Positions 23,401 to 35,320 of a stretch of 64,000 nucleotides of DNA are shown in pieces. Source of the stretch: Membranipora membranacea. Its lineage: Eukaryota; Bryozoa; Gymnolaemata; Cheilostomatida; Membraniporidae. Numbering within the stretch: the stretch's first letter is position 1; each line of letters begins with the position of its first letter. The notes beneath the pieces were generated by a model. It was not told where the DNA came from. It was given only the letters and a program-made list of their open reading frames with translations, and made no database searches. Made by a program: the position numbers and the translations under genes. Location: assembly GCA_914767715.1 (NCBI GenBank), contig OU612069.1, positions 25,789,387 through 25,853,386 on the forward strand. Reading direction: 5' to 3'.

Positions 23401-26126
23401 ATATTTCTAAAGGGTTGCCTGTTGTTATTATAGCCTTGTCTCCCTGATGAGATTTGTGGTCTATATTGTGATGGATTAGAGTAACCACCCTGGCCATTAT
23501 TATTGTTACGCCGTGGATTACCATATCTATCAGTCGGTCTAGCATTATTAGGATTATTTGATTGATGGCTTCTAATATTGCCATTTCTATTGCTCCTACT
23601 GGGGTCATTTTGGTGCAACTCTGTTGTCCTCTGATTAATTTTCAGACTTTCTTGTTCTGCTGTTTTACTAATGATTGCATTAATTCACTATCCCCAGTGG
23701 GCATTACTGCATTTGCATGGTCAGAGTATGTGTTCTCCTATCTTTTTCATTTATGCCATCTAGCACCGCACTAGTGTTTTCAATTCGCTCAGCCATTTTG
23801 TATGTTTCTTGTAATGATAACTGTCCCCTATTCAAGATTGCACGTTTGGTGCCATTTTCAAGTGCTCTGATAAACTGTGCTTTCATTATTTCATGTAATG
23901 CCGCTTCTCCTAAATCTGGGAAGGTCTGTTTTGCCAAACTTGTGATGGTAGTGAAATATTTTCCTACATAATCTGTCCCCTTTGTTTCGGTGAACAGTTC
24001 ATTTGATTTTATCAACCCAATTCTAGAGCTGAATACTTTAGTCAATTTTTTCACTAATTAATCATAATTATCTACTATATTAGGTTTATCCTTGATGATT
24101 GATTGATATTCTAGTAATGCACTTTCCTTGAAATATGTGGCTATTAATCTTGCCCATTGAGATTTTGGGATCCCTAAACCATGAGACTGTAGCTCAAAGC
24201 TGTCTATTAATTCGGTGAAAGTGATTTTGTCCTGAAAGGAATTGTAGTATTTCTCCAAATCGGGCACCCTACCATGCATCCCCACAATCTGAATAATATT
24301 TTGTTATTTCTCTTACCTTTCTTATGCTTCTGCCTGCCATCGTCACCAGAGTCGGAGCTTCCTCTATCACTACTGTCATCACTCGAGCTAGGATCGCTGT
24401 CTCCGCCGCATCCATTGTTACCCAGTCTCTTTCTTTTCCCACCTGAGCCATGACCTTTATTTCTCCTTTCATCTCTTCCCTTGTCTCGATCTTTACCGCG
24501 CTTCCTTGGCTTATCTCCCTTCTTACTAACTTTCCTTTTGTCATCATCTGAATCTCTCTCTTGTCACGTTTACCTGATCCCTTCTTTTTCTCTCTTTCCT
24601 TACCAATTTTGCCATTGTCCTTTTTGCCTGACACTTTATCCTTAGGTGCCTTTACTTTTCTTCTACGATCCTCTCCGTCTGAACTTGAAGAATCATCTCC
24701 AGAAGACGGATCTCCTGGTGCACCACTTGCTATCCTAGGATTTCTCCTAATCTTAGCGGGTTCCTTACCTGCACCTTTTCTAGGCATACCACTACGTCCT
24801 GTAATTTTATATCGTGGGTCAACAAATTCAAAAAAATCATTCTTCCAATCATAAAATCCAGTTATGGTTCTATTTCAGGCTTAATTTCTAACTGAGCATA
24901 CAATAATTCATCATAATTCGAGTAAGGTGATACCGCCTTATCTGTACGCCTCTTGACTCGTGGTCTTGGCTCAAGAAATGGATTAGTGTTTGGAGAACTT
25001 ACCAGCATGGGAGCATTGATTTTCATTTGATACAGGCGCTTGAGTCCGTACATGCTCTCGTTCTCTATCCCTGTCTGCTTCTATCGCCATATATCGGTGG
25101 AGCGGTGTAGAGTGTCTCTCATCAGTTCTTTGATGAAGCTTGACTTCTGCAAAAGAGGTATCATCATTACTAGGCACGTCCTGACTGGAATAGTCTGAAA
25201 ACTTGCCTGCCCTTTTAATTTCTTCATCAACACCTGACGAGGATTTACTCTCACCTTCTCTCCTATTGATTGCTGATTCATAGAGGGGACAATAGCTCTC
25301 AAACAAATCAGCATCAGGTGAGGGGGCGGATGGATTTCGAGGCCTCTCTGGTAAATGTTTAATCTTTATACCTGAATGACATGAAACTGCCTCATCATAT
25401 TTTGGAATTATTTTATCTGTTTTAATATGTCTAGTTGCTCTATGACTATTAGGCATTTTTCTAGATCTGTATTACAAGGACCTTCTAACAATGAATTGCC
25501 ATGTTTATCTTTGAGATCTGGATACTATTTCTTTGCCTTGGCCATATCACATTCTTTAACCTTATACATATAACGGGTTCCCACTCACGTTCAATAGGGT
25601 GAACTGGTTTATCTGATCTCTAGACAACTCTTACCTGTGCGCCTCCATACATTCCTTCCTCTGAATCTACCACACTCGATCCAAACTTACTTGAGAATGA
25701 TGAGCTGGGCGATGGCTGTCCATCAAACATGTGATCACTCAATTCAGCCGATTTTTCCTCTTCATTGTCTGCACTAGCTTTCTCTCCATCGCTACCAGTA
25801 TTATAGTTTTCCCCGCTGCTTCCAGTAGTATATCTACCCTCACTGTTATCAGTGCTGTCTTCCTCCTGACATTCACTAATACTGTCATCACTGGAGCTGG
25901 GTGGCACAGGCTCTCTGATTTTGTTTTTCCCTGCTTCATTTGATCTTGCCATGTATCCGTTGTCCATCCCTTGAGGCATATCAATAACTTCACTGACAGT
26001 ATTATTGCTACCTCCTTCATCACTACTAGACTCGCTACTGCTATTGTTGCTAACACCTGACTTCTTCTTCTTACTCTTACTGGTAGGGGTTACATATTTC
26101 CAAAGCTTTTTCAGCGCTTTTGACAT
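23379..26126 (-). pseudogene. gag of LTR element A, broken
   Basis: Successive minus-strand frames: 26126-25620 (Lys-rich start, then a long Ser/Asp/Glu-rich region), 25456-24983, 25053-24862, 24787-24269 (basic and Ser-rich), then capsid-like frames 24285-24058 and 24054-23704, and an Asn/Arg/Gly/Gln-rich nucleocapsid-like frame 23618-23379. The capsid part has YFKESALLEYQSI and an LxQTFPDLGE helix, as in retrotransposon gag proteins. At least four frameshifts or stops separate the pieces. The nucleocapsid part is nearly identical to 44820-45000 in element B. Confidence 0.75.
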
Positions 26127-26681
26127 GCTGAATTAAAATTTATAGAAAAAAAACAAATTAACTTAACTCAACTAAATTTTTCACACTAATAAGAAAATGA
26201 CTATTTTTTACTTAAAGGGCAACCAAGGTTTCGCAGCAATACATTAATGGGTAGCAAATAATGTGCTGGGCAGCATCAGCTTTGTGCATTACGCGATGCA
26301 AAACTCAAAGTAGTTGCTGACTCTAAGCTGGGTAACACTTCAGTTTAGGGGAGGTTCCAAGACTTTGCTGTAATAATTATAGAGCACAGGCTAAATAATA
26401 ACAGGAACAGGAAACTGCTATGTGGTAATCTCTTTTAGCTGAGTTTGAGTACCTGATGGAAGAAATGTGTCACAAGAATTCTGGCTGAATAATCATCCGA
26501 ATTATATTTTGTCTTTTTCCCCATGCAGAAGGTGCAATCTGCTATTAATCAATGGCCATCAATGAGAAGTTGTTTGAAACCTTGGTTGCCCTTTAATCAC
26601 AAATAATGCTAATTAATTATCGTCTATGACAACACTTAGAAACGGGCGATCCTCTGTTCAATCTACACAAAACCTACAGCT

Positions 26682-28967
26682 GTGAGGAACGGAAATTCGA
26701 ACTCACCGTGCATATACTTTAAGAGAGTATATGCTGTGAGGAACGGAATCGGTACTATCCTATACTAAGGTATATGCTGTGTACTATTAGTATGTATAGT
26801 TGTTCTATAACCTTCCTACTTTTAGATTTGGTTCTAACTATGGTTCTAGTAATGGTTTTAAATCTTGCACTCAGGACACTTCTAAATGTCACTTAATTGT
26901 TGTGTAATTTATTTGTAGTTCTAATTTGGAGTGACCTCCTCTTTCATGCACTGAAGAAAGACAAGATCGCTCAAATCTATTAAAACGTGGTTCCAATTGG
27001 TAATACTATCACTCCGGTGAGTACAGGTATTTAACTTATTAATTTCTAGTGACGAACAGCTGGTTCCCACTAATCCACAAAGTAATTTACTAAGGGGTTG
27101 TTATTGAGCCTGACCTTTTCTTAGCTTCACTAGAAGTTGCCTTCAAGCTGTTAAAGAAAGGTTCCTGCCGATAACCTCTTGTTCTAACAGTAAAACTCTT
27201 GATAGTTTTGAGACAATGCTCTTGCACCACAAAGTCAATATTATCTTTAGGTGTTAGTACTACACAATCACTATTATTATGAATGTGTTCAGGTGCGTTT
27301 GATATTTTTGTTATTCAACTTAGGTGACTGATTTTAATTATGAGCACCTACTTGATCTCTGTATAGTGCCTGGAAGCCCAATCAGGTAATCAAGGCGGTG
27401 TATCAGTATCACAGGCCTCTTAGCCAAGTTAAATTAGCTAAAGACTCCAACCCAATTTCTAGTGAAGGAAAGAGGTATCAGTCTGTGGTCACTCTGAAAT
27501 TGATGTTCAAATTCTTTATTCAATGTTAAATTAATGTTTCACAGATTAGAGATATCTGATCTTAAATCGGTAGCGTCCTACATCTTGAAAACACAAGAAT
27601 CTAATCTTAAACTATAATTCTGAAACTTAATCTATTTCACCCCCAAGCTGATATGACTGGTACTTATTACTGTCCTGCTTTTAACAGTAGTTCACAATGA
27701 TACTTATCTATGATTCAAACTCAATATGATTTCCGATTTAATATGAGCACAGACGCGAATTACCTGCATTTGACTGTGGGTCACAATGATTTCCGACTTT
27801 GATATGAGCACCGATGCAAATAACCTGCGTTTAACGGTGGGTCACAATGATTTCCGACTTGATATGAGCACAGCACGCAAATTACCTGCATTTAGCTGTG
27901 GGTCACAATGATTTCCGACTTTGATATGAGCACTGACGCAAATTACCTGCATTTAACGGTGGGTCACAATGATTTCCGACTTTGATATGAGCACCGACGC
28001 GAATTACCTGCGTTTAACGGTGGGTCACAATGATTAAACCTCCTAAAGTTAATTTTGAATCCTGTTTCAGAGTGTTGTTATAGTAACAATTAATCACGAT
28101 TTACTTCAGTTGATTGCAAAATTGTCTTATAAACTCTTAGTGAATTTGACCTAACGTCTGAGTACCTGACGAACTGTCCCGAATTACTTCGCAAATTACT
28201 CTATGCATAGAAATCAACTACAACAGTTTATTCACTAAAGTTGTGGTGTATTGTCTTGATACTTATAAAAAATGATAATGTAATTCAAATGATACTCAGG
28301 ATATATATTGGTCCTTAGACTCCACTTTAGTCTTAGCGTTCTAACAAAGATCTCTGATTTAAAACTAGTATTTATTAAATCAAAATTATAATATCTTTTA
28401 CTAGCTATGTGAAATGTTGACAGTGCTGCTCAAAGTATTAAACTATACTGATTTACTGTTCAAAATTTCGGCCTTCATATAGGTGCCGATTTTTGTGCTG
28501 ACTCTGCTTGTTGTCGTCTGATTAGCTGTCAGCGGATTAGTGGATTAGTGTCTCTTGTGGCTTTGTTATATGAAACCGTTCTGTGGTCACATCACGTGGT
28601 ATATTGCTGCTGTTCCTCAGTCTGCCCTCTGGAATTTATTGTTCTATTTTTGGGCTGACGTTGTTGTTGTTGTTACTCCATGATTTATTACTTCCGTGTC
28701 ACCCTGAAGTTTACTTAGTACTTAGTCCTATGAGGTATTGGATAACCAATTTACTGTGTTACTGGAATTCCTATTTTCTGACCGGATTAGCATGCTCCGG
28801 TTGTCTTTGTTAAATCTTGGATGGATCACTTCTGTGTTTCTCTGCTCGTTGTTTATGCATGTGATTACTAAAAACCATGGAGGTTACTGGGTGCATTTGT
28901 TTTCATTTCTATCTGTACCCTCTGACTTCTGCGGCTCAATATCGAGTGCCCATTTTTGGTACTGACA
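26682..28967 (-). repeat. Long LTR of element A (2286 bp)
   Basis: On the minus strand it starts TGTCAGTACC and ends TTCCTCACA, the same termini as the LTR at 49230-51271. It is 244 bp longer than that LTR, which equals four extra units of the internal 61-bp repeat. GTGAGGAACGGAA occurs twice near its inner end. Confidence 0.85.
27728..28031. repeat. Five 60-61 bp tandem units inside the LTR
   Basis: Each unit starts GATTTCCGA and contains ATATGAGCAC and a GGGTCACAAT end. Starts are at 27728, 27788, 27849, 27910 and 27971. The LTR of element B has a single unit (about 50150-50222). The large expansion is therefore specific to this copy. Confidence 0.9.
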
Positions 28968-30180
28968 CAATACATGTGAATCAATCAGCAGGCTTAAATA
29001 ACTGAATGGAGGCAGATCATACTGACATCTTAAAAGTAATTTGACAAAGCATTAGAGAACACAGTAATGCAACACATGCAGCATTTTGAATCTGCTTTTT
29101 TCAATAACCAAATGAAGTGTAAATCGAATGTGTTAATATTTTGTAAAAAAAAACTTTGGGTTGAGAGTGGACACCTTTTCTAGTACAGATTGGATTGAAA
29201 ATCTAACAACTTTTTAAAACTAAGAATTTATATTGACTCCATCAAACGTGGTCTGATAAATATAACTAGCCTATATCACCTTGTTACGATTTTAAAATAG
29301 ATGATTATCAAGTAGCGATATGAAGCTCACCACACATTATTCATCTATCTTTGTTGGAGATCGATTGATTAAAAACTTAACAGCTGCTGCCCGTCTACTC
29401 ATATTAATACAGTCTCTTTACTGTGATTGGTGCATCGAGTTGGCCTCTGAGGGTATGTCCATATTTGAACTTCTGTAAGATTCGGTTCTCTTCAGTGTTT
29501 TTAGTTTGCTGAATGATTCAGATGCATTGCTATGATATCTTTTACAACTGATAAAAATCAAACTTTCCTAAGAGGGTTGCCACTTGCCTTGCTTATTTGT
29601 AATGTGGTATATTCTTGCGAATGTTTATTTATACCTTGTACTTCTACTATGAGTCATTGGTGTGCTTTGGTGATACTTGAACCAATAAACATAGTCCTCA
29701 TTATAAACTTCACAAACAGGATTGATTGATGAATTAAAAAATCAAGTTCTCTTGATTAATATTTAGCACTTCCCATTAAGATGGTCACTTCAATAAAATG
29801 GTTAAGCATTTAGCTCTATAAGCTTAAGTGTTTGTTGCCATCAAATCCTAAGACCAAAAAGGAGATTGCAATGTCATATTTTCCATTACTTTAATTGAGC
29901 GGTTGCTAAGCAGTTTTCTACCCTTACCCTCATGGCACGGTTATTTAAATCATAAGTTAATGAACTGTCTTCAAATTTCCATTGTTATTTTATTAAGGTC
30001 AACAGACCAATTGTACCTTCATTAATACTGTGTTCTGTAGAAATTGAAAGCACTCTTTTGGATCAAGTCTCATTTCCACTTTCAATGCATGTAGACTCTA
30101 ATTAATATGGCCAGCAACACCTACAACACCAAACAGAAAAGTCTTTTTAACTTCCTGTTAATTATCAGCTCCCCATAATG
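28968..30180. other. Gene-free AT-rich region
   Basis: Only short chance frames are seen (for example 29532-29729 on the plus strand). No splice-flanked exon, RNA gene or clear repeat was recognised. Confidence 0.5.
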
Positions 30181-30186
30181 CTCGGT

Positions 30187-30195
30187 ATAAAAAGA
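30187..30195 (+). promoter_or_regulatory. Candidate TATA box
   Basis: TATAAAAAG occurs upstream of candidate plus-strand exons at 30771-31186. No convincing first coding exon was found between them, so the link is tentative. Confidence 0.35.
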
Positions 30196-30770
30196 AGCTG
30201 TTACTGGACTACAGCATCAGTTTACTAATTCACAGCAGGTTCAGAACTCAACAAAAATTTTTTTGACCGAACAGCATTGGCTATTATAAAATAGACAATT
30301 TAAGTTTCTGCGATTCAAACTTCGCTTTCACTTCACAGTGAATTAAATGCCCTATCATTGCAATGATTAACATATATAGGTCTTTCTTCCAAATATTCCC
30401 TGTCCCCAGCTAGGCACAATAACTTTTGACCAAATCTTCCCAGCCACTTACTCTTGAAGAGGATTATCTTTGAATTATGGAAAACATCTATTAAAACAAA
30501 TTTTTGAATTTTCCTGAGTTTAGGGCTGTGCCAATATCAAACTCTTATTCTGCTCATACAGTGCAAGTCACTTAAAATTCATTAAGCAATGATAATATAA
30601 TATTGGACATTAGCTTAATAGCCAAGAAATTGGGACTAAGTCTCAGTTTGATTTCGTTTCAATATATGATGCCAAAGGGAAAAAAATATCTATATTGCAA
30701 TGCTCAGCCCTAATCTGGGGGAAAACTTGCATTGAATTCACTGTGTTGAATTTCTCATCTGTATTTTTAG

Positions 30771-31186
30771 CTGTTACACATACTGAAGCAGGACTCTCCT
30801 CGATCCTTGGTAAAGTTGTCGGGACAGTGGTTGTAGGTGCTGTGGTTGATGGGGTTATTGACAAGATTGGTTAAGAATAGAGAGACAATCTACTAACAAA
30901 GGTAAAGCAATGGGAAATTCTATGTTCATTCAAGTTTTATGTTCATTTTCCCATGCGGCTCACAACAATTTCTTTCTTGCTGTCACCTTTTCCCTATCAT
31001 TCAGACAAAATTGACCTCAGTGATGTGGTTTTTCCAATGAGCTTGTCATCTGCTTCATGGAACTCCAATATCCACATTACAGTAAGTTGATGACTGATAC
31101 CAACACTGTAATGAATTGTTATCAGGGATGTATGTGAAAAAAATTTTTCTTCCTGTTCTAGAGAGGAGAAAATTTACAAACCACAG
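30771..31186 (+). CDS. Candidate small plus-strand exons, unknown gene
   Basis: Three phase-compatible exons are seen: 30771-30869 (acceptor CTGTATTTTTAG), 31005-31081 (acceptor TTTTCCCTATCATTCAG, donor GTAAGT) and a 25-nt microexon 31162-31186 (acceptor TTTTTCTTCCTGTTCTAG, donor GTGAAT). The first encodes a Gly/Val-rich hydrophobic stretch (GKVVGTVVVGAVVDG); without splicing it ends in a TAA at 30872. The second encodes a polar segment with a single Trp. No start codon or later exon was found, and the family is not recognised. The Thr/Pro-rich minus-strand frame over the first exon lacks splice sites. Confidence 0.35.
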
Positions 31187-31646
31187 GTGAATTCAGATGT
31201 GCTCTACCTAAACCTGGATCTATAATGTTCATAATTATGCATTTTGATTTTTATTAAATTGATTTATAATTCAAAACTTCAATTATAACGCAGATCTCAG
31301 TTACCAATAAACTTAACCTGCAAGTGAAAAATATCAATAACTTTTCGGTACCGTCAGTATTGTGATAAATCCATAAACATATTAACACCATAAAGTGGAA
31401 ACCATTGGCTGATTTATACAGGCTCAGTGTCCTCTCTAAATCAGTTCACTTCTCATGACGCCACAACACTGTGCTATCAACTTGTTCACAGTAGCGCATG
31501 GATCAGAATAGTAATTTTGTCCCCATAGATACCAAAAAATTGGATCGATAAATAAAAAGAAAGCCCAGTAAGAGTCACCTCACAACCACAGAAGTTATAG
31601 ATATGTAGCACTGAATATTAATTTTTTTTATGATATATGAACTTAC

Positions 31647-31890
31647 TTCTTGCAGGTTAGTGGGTAGAAATCTCTGCAGGGCTGTCTGCCTTGCTGCATC
31701 AGCATACGCCAGGCTAGCGTTCTCTATTTTCTGGGAGGGAGAGGCTCTCGTTATTTTCCTTCTTAAGCCGCACATCAATGACGTATGCCTCCCTCAGCTG
31801 AAGCTGCTGCTGTCACCTGAGCCGGTTGTTCTGCTGGTGCCTGGATATCGTGTGTCCCGATGTTTAGGTACAACAGGGTGCCCTCCTCAG
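31647..31890 (-). CDS. Candidate minus-strand exon pair of unknown gene
   Basis: Two exons with good signals in matching phase: 31890-31817 (acceptor CTACTTGCAG, donor CAG/GTGACA; EEGTLLYLNIGTHD) and 31730-31647 (acceptor CTCTCCCTCCCAG, donor GAA/GTAAGT; SLAYADAARQTALQRFLP). The block is markedly more GC-rich than its surroundings. A plus-strand frame also runs through the same DNA, so the strand is not certain. No homolog is recognised and no neighbouring exon was found. Confidence 0.35.
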
Positions 31891-31984
31891 CTGCAAGTAG
31901 AACACAAAATATCAGTTTTCCAAACAGAAAAAGTTCTATCTAAAGATAAAATGGATAATATTTACTAGCAAAGACATATGACAG

Positions 31985-32530
31985 TATTACCCTTGTTCGG
32001 AGATTATGGGCGGGGTAGTCGGCATCTACATCTAATATATTTTGAATGAAGCCAAGATTGGGCCAAAAATCCAATTGAGATGTTATTTAAACTTTAATGA
32101 ACATTCTACTGATAACAAGCTACCATTTATTGTCCCTTTCATAAATATATTATACTTCTGTAAATTTGCAAAAACGATGACAAATAGGCCAGAAGCAGCC
32201 TAGCAATAACTGCTCTATAAAATAATGGCACGGACAATTTTTGATGGCAGAAAACTGATCGCACATTATACTTCATTGATGTTTCTTCTGTAAATTCCAC
32301 CAGGTGTATCCAGTTGTAATGGTCATAATAAGAAATTAAAAGGTGTTTTGTTTTTGCATTATATGTGTGGGGACATAACTCCTATTCTGTGTAATCTTAC
32401 TAATCTAATCTACCGGGAATTCCAGGTTGAACTGCATTGTGGGGACTTTGTTGACTTGCCAATTTATTTACCAAGTAAACTTGCAGAAGTCTGCTCATGT
32501 TAGATCAGGAGAAATTTAAAATTTTCAATA
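31985..32530. repeat. Dispersed repeat, copy 1
   Basis: The part 31985-32175 recurs as a direct copy at 34905-35095 (shared GAGATTATGGGCGGGGTAGT). The part 32190-32530 recurs inverted at 34320-34680. The two copies flank the tandem repeats and the long hairpin. Confidence 0.8.
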
Positions 32531-32569
32531 AGTATATTCTCAGATCTTTATGAGTTCAGTATAATACTG

Positions 32570-33560
32570 TCTTGTGGCAGCATATCCGCAATATTTCTCA
32601 AAATTGCATAAAATAAGTGAAATGTTAAGAACTCAATAAAAGGTGTTTCGAGGGTGGAAAAACTTGCTGAATCCAAAATTAAGGGTGTACCCAGTTGTAG
32701 TGATCATGTCAGCGGCAGCGCGGCAGCATATCCTCAATTCTTCTAAAAATTGCTTTTAATGAGTGAAATATTAAGAGTTTAAATAAAAGGTGTTTCAAGG
32801 GTATAACAACGTGCTGAATATAAGGGTGTAAGCTAGAACAAGTTTGATCTAATTGCCTGCATTCCTGTTGCTCCCTTCCACTGGATCGGTAGTCACTCGG
32901 AATGCAGGAATCTAGTCTACCCAGTTGTAGCAATCACGTCAGCGGAAGACCGGCAGCGCGGCAGCATATCGCAATTTTTCTCAAAATCGCTCATAATAAG
33001 TGAAATGTTACAAGTTTAAAACAAGGGTATATCAAGGGTAGAACAACGTGCTGAATCCAAAACCGAGAGTGTGACCGGTTGTAGCAATCATGTCAGCGGC
33101 AGCGCGGCAGCATACTGCAATTTTCTTCACAATTGGTTAGGTAAGTGAAATGTTAAGTGGTTAATATGGTCAGCATAAAACACGACTATATGTATGATTT
33201 TAACAAGATATTCTATCACATAATTTTAAAAGGTGGTCAGCGACAGCACTACATCTCAACGAGAACAAGACAAAAAGCAGCCTAGACGTAAAACTGCGTA
33301 AAACATGATAGTGTGAGACAAATTTGATGTAGGAAAAAAGTGTGTACCCCGTTGAAGAGGTCAGCCGCAGCACTACTGCATATCCCAAATATTCACACTA
33401 TCGATATGCGATTAGTGGGAAGACAAGAGTTTGATGCAGTTGGCACAAGTCAAGACTATAGTCTTGGGTTCTACATAGTAATGTTTTATCATTGCATGAG
33501 GTGGTTGGTTAGAGACAGCGCTACCGCATATCCCCATATCATGTCTTTAGCATGTTAGGA
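32570..33560 (+). repeat. Degenerate tandem repeat, about 6 units
   Basis: A block containing CAGCGGCAGCGCGGCAGCAT, then TAAGTGAAATGTTA and GGTGTTTC, recurs near 32574, 32700, 32938, 33090, 33360 and 33510 with variable spacing (about 125-270 bp). One unit is interrupted by an insert at 32830-32910. Short open frames here are by-products of the repeat. Confidence 0.75.
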
Positions 33561-33793
33561 AATTATGCAAAGCTGGCATATCTAAGTTTATCAGACTCTG
33601 TCAGTTGGGTTTCTTTCTGAAAAGTGAGGTACTCATTGAACTCTCTGCTCATGTGTTATGCCGGGGTGCCGTCGGGCAGTGGGCAAGAGTCGGGGGGGCT
33701 CAGACTAGTGTTATACAAAAGATATCCAGCCGAAAAATGACATAAGAGGCAATTGAAACATCAAAAATGTTGTTTGTAATTACCCCAAGACAG

Positions 33794-34260
33794 TGGTCTT
33801 AAACCACTGCTGACACAGCTGGGCTTTGGCCATCAGTGCCACCAGTCAAAAATTTAAATAGAGAGTTGTGACATCAAAACATCTAGCCAGTAGCTTTGAA
33901 TGGAGTTATATGTGCTCTCAAAATGTAAGAAGTATCTTCTTCCCCAGCCATCCACCATTAGTAATGACATATGTTGAGGTTGACCATTCAGGTGCCTTTA
34001 AAATCTAGCTGAGATCCAACATTTTTATTAGTGATGGATCTCAGCTAGATTTTAAAGGCACCTGATTGGTCAACCTCAACATATGTCATCACTAATGGTG
34101 GATGGCTGGGGAAGAAGATACTTCTTACATTTTGAAAAGCTCATCTAACTCCATTCAAAGCTACTGGCTAGATGTTTTGTTGCCACAACTCTTTAATTAT
34201 ATTTTTGACTGGTGGCTATGCTGGGCAAAGCCCAGCTGTGGCAGCAGTGGTTTAAGACCA
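33794..34260. repeat. Long hairpin (fold-back element), ~224-bp arms
   Basis: Left arm 33794-34017 and right arm 34036-34260 are reverse complements with few mismatches, separated by an 18-nt loop. The outer ends TGGTCTTAAACC and GGTTTAAGACCA match. There is no coding capacity. It fits a fold-back MITE or a source of double-stranded RNA. Confidence 0.9.
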
Positions 34261-34274
34261 TACAATATCATACC

Positions 34275-34310
34275 AGAGACTATAGATATATATATATATC
34301 TATAGTCTCT
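34275..34310. repeat. Perfect 36-bp AT-rich palindrome
   Basis: AGAGACTATAGATATA is followed by its exact reverse complement around a TA-repeat centre. It sits 15 bp after the long hairpin. Confidence 0.9.
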
Positions 34311-34319
34311 GATCATACT

Positions 34320-35260
34320 AGTCCCATAAGAAGTTTGACATTATTCAATTGAAATTTTTCAATTTGTGCTGGTCTGATACGAGCAGACTTCTCTTCAAGT
34401 TTACTTGGTGAATTAATTGCCATGTCAACAAAATCCCACAATGCAATTTCAACCTGGAATTCCCTAATTATTAGATAAGCTAGATTACACAAAATAGGAG
34501 TTATTTCCCCACACATATAATGCCAAAACAAAACACCTTTCAATTTCTAAATATGACCACTACAACTGGGTACACCCGGTGAATTTTACCGAACATACAC
34601 TAATGAAGTATAAAACGTGATCAGTATCCTGCCATCAAATATTGTCCGTGCCATAACAACTTATGCTATAGCTGCTTCTGGCCTCAAACTAACACTCACA
34701 ATGCTAAGTTCCTAACATTGCCAACGTGCATCACAGTTTCAGATTTGCTCTGATTCATTCGTGTTTCGGGGCGTTTTGAACAACGATGCTAGATTAAACT
34801 TTGTTTTATGGAAGGCTTGAGTTCTATGGGTCCCTGAGACCTGAACCCAGGTTGATTCGAGCTACCTCGATCAGCCCCTTCTCAAAGACAAGACAAGACC
34901 CTTGTTCAGAGATTATGGGCGGGGTAGTCGGCGTCTTCATCTAATATATTTTGAATGAAGCCAAGATTGGGCCAAAAATCCAACTGAGATGTTATTTAAA
35001 CTTTAATGAACATTTTACTGATAACAAGCTACCGTTTATTGTCCCTTTCATAAATATATTATACTTCTGTAAACTTGCAAAAACGATGACAAACTAACAC
35101 TCACAATGCTAAGTTCCTAACATTGGTTCTGATTATGGCATGATTACAGTATCTGTGTGAATTCTCACAACAGATTACATGTAAAGTTTCTGATCTAAAC
35201 CTCTGAGTTCATGAAATTCATACCACCTTCATCTTCATAAAAATTCAAAGTGAATCAGTA
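34320..35260. repeat. Dispersed repeat, copy 2
   Basis: The part 34320-34680 is the inverse of 32190-32530. The part 34905-35095 is a direct copy of 31985-32175. The segment 35090-35250 (CTAACACTCACAATGCTAAG onward) also matches 22505-22640. The arrangement suggests nested insertions and local rearrangement. Confidence 0.8.
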
Positions 35261-35320
35261 ATAACATGATAATCAAAGGAATACATCTGTATTCTATGGT
35301 CAACTAGCAAACATTATATC

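Larger units (their letters stand above)
23400..28967 (-). mobile_element. LTR retroelement A: 5' LTR, leader and decayed gag, 3' part missing
   Basis: Read on the minus strand: a 2286-bp LTR (28967-26682), a leader of about 555 bp, then gag in broken frames down to about 23412, where homology to element B stops and MITE-like sequence begins. No protease, RT, integrase or second LTR follows. It is related to the element at 44.7-51.3 kb, which lies in the opposite orientation. Confidence 0.8.

Noticed and set aside
27728-28031. CRISPR-like array
   Set aside because: Units are contiguous 60-61 bp tandem copies without spacers, inside an LTR of a eukaryotic retroelement.
30643-30864. Thr/Pro-rich mucin-like frame on the minus strand
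   Set aside because: It lacks splice sites, and the plus strand has better acceptor and donor signals over the same DNA; Thr codons are the complement of the Val-rich plus frame.
33200-33558. Frames 33200-33388 (-) and 33340-33558 (+)
   Set aside because: They fall in the degenerate tandem repeat and show no domain or splice sites.
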